Source: CAXMWX01 sp051008185
GTDB lineage: Bacteria > Pseudomonadota > Gammaproteobacteria > Eutrophobiales > Eutrophobiaceae
Direction of reading: 5' to 3'
Assembly: GCA_051008185.1 (NCBI GenBank)
Contig: JBPCXW010000032.1
Coordinates: forward strand, 1-8,160
DNA: 8,160 nucleotides
The translations under genes were made by a program, and so were the position numbers. This document shows, piece after piece, positions 6,558 through 8,160 of the stretch. The notes under the pieces were generated by a model. It was given only the letters and a program-made list of their open reading frames with translations. It was not told the origin of the DNA and made no database searches. How positions within the stretch are numbered: position 1 is the stretch's first letter; each line of letters begins with the position of its first letter.

Positions 6558-7457
6558 ATGAAAATAGCCCATATATCCGATCTGCATCTGACAACACTGC
6601 ATCACATCGGCTGGCCGGAGTTGTTGAACAAAAGGATACTGGGCTACCTGTCCTGGCGATACCGGCGGCGGCATATTCACAAGCGGGAAATACTGGATCA
6701 AATCATCACATTGATACGCGGGGAAGACCCGGCCTTGCTGGCTATCACCGGCGATCTGACGCATATCGGTACCCGCGGTGAATGTCAGCAGGTAGAGACC
6801 TGGCTTGCCGAGATAGTGCGGACATTTGATATCGCCCTGATACCGGGCAACCATGACTGCTATACCCGGGCTGACTATGCCGATACCATCGGGCGGTGGC
6901 AACGTTATTTTCCGGGTCAGGCCGTGCATGACTCCGCTACCTTTCCTTCACTACGCCGGATAGATGACATCGCCGTGATCGGTGTGAATACGGCTCTTCC
7001 CACCGCACCTTTTCTGGCTACGGGCAAGGTCGGTAAAACACAACTGGCGGCACTGGCGGAGTTGTTGCGTAGCACCGGTCAGGCCGGTTTGTTCAGGCTG
7101 GTGCTGTTGCATCACGGCCCGGTCGCCGGTACTTATCGCAACAGAAAACGTCTGGTGGATGAGGCCGCAGTGACCGATCTGATCAAACAATACGGTGCCG
7201 AAATGATCCTGCACGGTCACGGTCACAATATGGTGGAACAGATCATTGAGGCGAACGGCAAACATATTCCGGTATCCGGTGTAGCCTCGGGCTCAGCCGT
7301 CGCCAACCGCGACCACCCCCCGGCGGGCTACAAACTGTATGACATCCACCGGGCACAACAGGGCTGGACGGTGGATTGTCGTAGCATCAGTCTGGATGCC
7401 GACAACGGCCCCGGGCAGGTGGTGGAGCAGCACTATCTGATCGCCTCAAACGGCTAA
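6558..7457 (+). CDS. Calcineurin-like metallophosphoesterase of unknown substrate
   Basis: A dinuclear-metal phosphoesterase by motif, 299 residues, with no signal peptide or membrane segment, so probably cytoplasmic. All five metal/catalytic blocks are visible in order: SDLHL (Asp8, His10), TGDLTH (Asp66), GNHDC (Asn98, His99, Asp100), LLHHGPV (His185, His186) and HGHGH (His221, His223). A basic segment NKRILGYLSWRYRRR (about 24-38) sits between the first two blocks; from memory it is shared by a proteobacterial subfamily annotated only as metallophosphoesterase. The length and motif spacing are closer to CpdA-type cyclic-nucleotide phosphodiesterases than to LpxH (about 240 residues), but neither can be assigned. 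It starts 39 bp after surA with no intervening terminator and no strong RBS, so it is likely co-transcribed with lptD-surA. The neighbours suggest, but do not show, a role in envelope lipid metabolism. Confidence 0.85.
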   Translation: MKIAHISDLHLTTLHHIGWPELLNKRILGYLSWRYRRRHIHKREILDQIITLIRGEDPALLAITGDLTHIGTRGECQQVETWLAEIVRTFDIALIPGNHDCYTRADYADTIGRWQRYFPGQAVHDSATFPSLRRIDDIAVIGVNTALPTAPFLATGKVGKTQLAALAELLRSTGQAGLFRLVLLHHGPVAGTYRNRKRLVDEAAVTDLIKQYGAEMILHGHGHNMVEQIIEANGKHIPVSGVASGSAVANRDHPPAGYKLYDIHRAQQGWTVDCRSISLDADNGPGQVVEQHYLIASNG

Positions 7458-7468
7458 GGGGTCGCCCC

Positions 7469-7636
7469 GTCCCCCCACCAAAGCAGGCTTCGCCTCCTTT
7501 GGCTCCCCCTCAAGGGGGGAGCAATTCGTGCCGGTGTTACTCCCCAGTTAGGGGTTACTCATGGTGTTATTGCTCCCCCCTTGAGGGGGAGCCGGTGGCA
7601 CGAGGGCGTAGCCCGTAGTGGCTCCGGTGGGGGGAC
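7469..7636. repeat. Composite dispersed repeat (EF) filling the convergent intergenic gap
   Basis: The ends are the perfect 11-bp inverted repeats GTCCCCCCACC (7469-7479) and GGTGGGGGGAC (7626-7636). The left arm and centre palindrome (7471-7522) are identical to 2691-2742. A second centre palindrome follows at 7572-7592, with a right arm related to units A and B but diverged. Here GAGCCG faces TGGCTC, which keeps pairing as G-U in RNA, and the mini-hairpin is GGGC-GTA-GCCC. Between the two palindromes lie 49 bp containing CCCC-AGTTA-GGGG flanked by the direct repeat GTTACTC. It begins 11 bp after the phosphoesterase stop codon and ends 12 bp before the lptG stop codon. It may act as a bidirectional transcription barrier, but no T-tract is present. 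Confidence 0.8.
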
Positions 7637-7657
7637 ATTGCCTGTCCCTCAGGCAAT
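7637..7657. other. Perfect stem-loop over the lptG stop codon
   Basis: ATTGCCTG (7637-7644) and CAGGCAAT (7650-7657) form an 8-bp stem with a 5-nt loop. The lptG TGA (7651-7649 on the minus strand) lies at the stem-loop boundary. No T-tract follows on either strand, so it is not a classic intrinsic terminator; it could protect the lptG mRNA 3' end. Confidence 0.5.
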
Positions 7658-8160
7658 CCTGCCCAGCCAAACCCGCGCCAGCCATATCAACAACAACCCC
7701 GGCGCCAGGGCGATAAATATCAGGTTCAACTGCATCAACAAGCCGATGTTGGAGAGTATCTGATCAAACAAATAAACACACAGCCCGGTCAATGCCGCCA
7801 ATACCAGCTTGTTCGCCAGACCGGCGCGGATTGAGCCGAATACAAACGGCACCGATAACAACACCATCGCGATCGTGATCAAGCCCCGACCCAGCTTGCG
7901 CCACAGGGCCAACTCATAAGCATCGGATTGTTGCCCGGTATCTTTCAGGTAATGAATGTATTGATAGAGATCCAAAGGAGAAAGACTACTAACCGGCAAG
8001 GTAAGCGTAGTAATCTGCTCAGGCTTCAGGAACGGCTCCCAGTCCATCTGCGGGATGACCTCCGTGTCGGTCTGTAAATAATCAAAGGTCTTGCGCGTCA
8101 CCCCGCTCAACTGCCACAGGTTGTCATTGACGATCCTTGCCTCGTCGGCATATATGTAGT
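7649..8160 (-). CDS. lptG: LPS export ABC transporter permease LptG, C-terminal part (partial)
   Basis: LptG pairs with LptF in the inner membrane and with two LptB ATPases to extract LPS and push it onto the LptC-LptA-LptD bridge. The frame is open through the right edge: codons 8158-8111 read YIYADEARIVNDNLWQ and continue into LSGVTRKTF, so the TTG at 8110 is not the start. About 170 residues are seen of a family length near 350-360. They comprise the end of the periplasmic beta-jellyroll domain, the conserved stretch LSPLDLYQYIHYLKDTG followed by YELALWRKLGRG (coupling region), and three membrane helices: LITIAMVLLSVPFVFG, LVLAALTGLCVYLFDQIL and LIFIALAPGLLLIWLARVWL. The YIHYLK and SVPFVFG motifs favour LptG over its paralogue LptF. 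It is convergent with the lptD-surA unit; lptF would be expected just beyond the right edge. Confidence 0.92.
   Translation of the reverse strand, partial: YIYADEARIVNDNLWQLSGVTRKTFDYLQTDTEVIPQMDWEPFLKPEQITTLTLPVSSLSPLDLYQYIHYLKDTGQQSDAYELALWRKLGRGLITIAMVLLSVPFVFGSIRAGLANKLVLAALTGLCVYLFDQILSNIGLLMQLNLIFIALAPGLLLIWLARVWLGRIA

Noticed and set aside
7471..7634. Target-site duplication flanking the composite element
   Set aside because: The flanks (CCCC on the left, ATTG on the right, outside the 11-bp inverted ends) show no direct repeat, so no duplication can be claimed.
7581..7763. A 60-codon plus-strand frame crossing the composite element and the lptG end
   Set aside because: Half lies in the repeat and half is antisense to lptG; no RBS or recognisable domain.

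Overview
The window looks like chromosomal DNA of a Gram-negative, LPS-making bacterium, most likely a gammaproteobacterium. The evidence is a full-length LptD with the four disulfide cysteines of the E. coli protein, a two-parvulin SurA directly behind it, and the end of an LptG. I cannot name a genus. All protein assignments come from motif and family recognition by eye; no database search was run.

Layout. (1) 1-2339, + strand: the 3' part of a large surface protein, with at least three tandem bacterial Ig-like modules of about 98-100 residues, a linker, and a C-terminal autotransporter-type beta-barrel; its start lies left of the window. (2) 2340-2872: a 533-bp non-coding region filled with hairpin-forming repeats of a dispersed family, a tandem pair of stem-loops (the first a plausible intrinsic terminator), and the lptD leader. 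(3) 2873-5212 lptD, 5202-6518 surA and 6558-7457, a calcineurin-like metallophosphoesterase; these are co-directional and tightly packed and probably form one transcription unit. (4) 7458-7648: a convergent intergenic gap almost wholly occupied by a 168-bp composite of the same repeat family. (5) 7649-8160, - strand: the C-terminal half of lptG, running off the right edge.

How the genes fit together. LptD is the outer-membrane translocon that inserts LPS at the cell surface. SurA is the periplasmic chaperone that helps fold outer-membrane barrels, including LptD and probably the autotransporter. LptG is one of the two inner-membrane subunits of the LptB2FG pump that drives LPS towards LptD. 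The window is therefore an outer-membrane biogenesis neighbourhood. The phosphoesterase occupies the place where pdxA-ksgA follow surA in E. coli and Pseudomonas; its substrate is unknown.

The most unusual feature is the repeat family. A full unit has short terminal inverted repeats (CCCCCACCA...TGGTGGGGG) enclosing three consecutive hairpins, so it could fold like a cloverleaf. Units and half-units occur at both intergenic sites, 12-13 bp after stop codons, and a 52-bp stretch is identical between copies nearly 4.8 kb apart. This resembles a REP/MITE-like non-autonomous element. I saw no CRISPR array, tRNA, rRNA, insertion-sequence transposase or anti-phage system.
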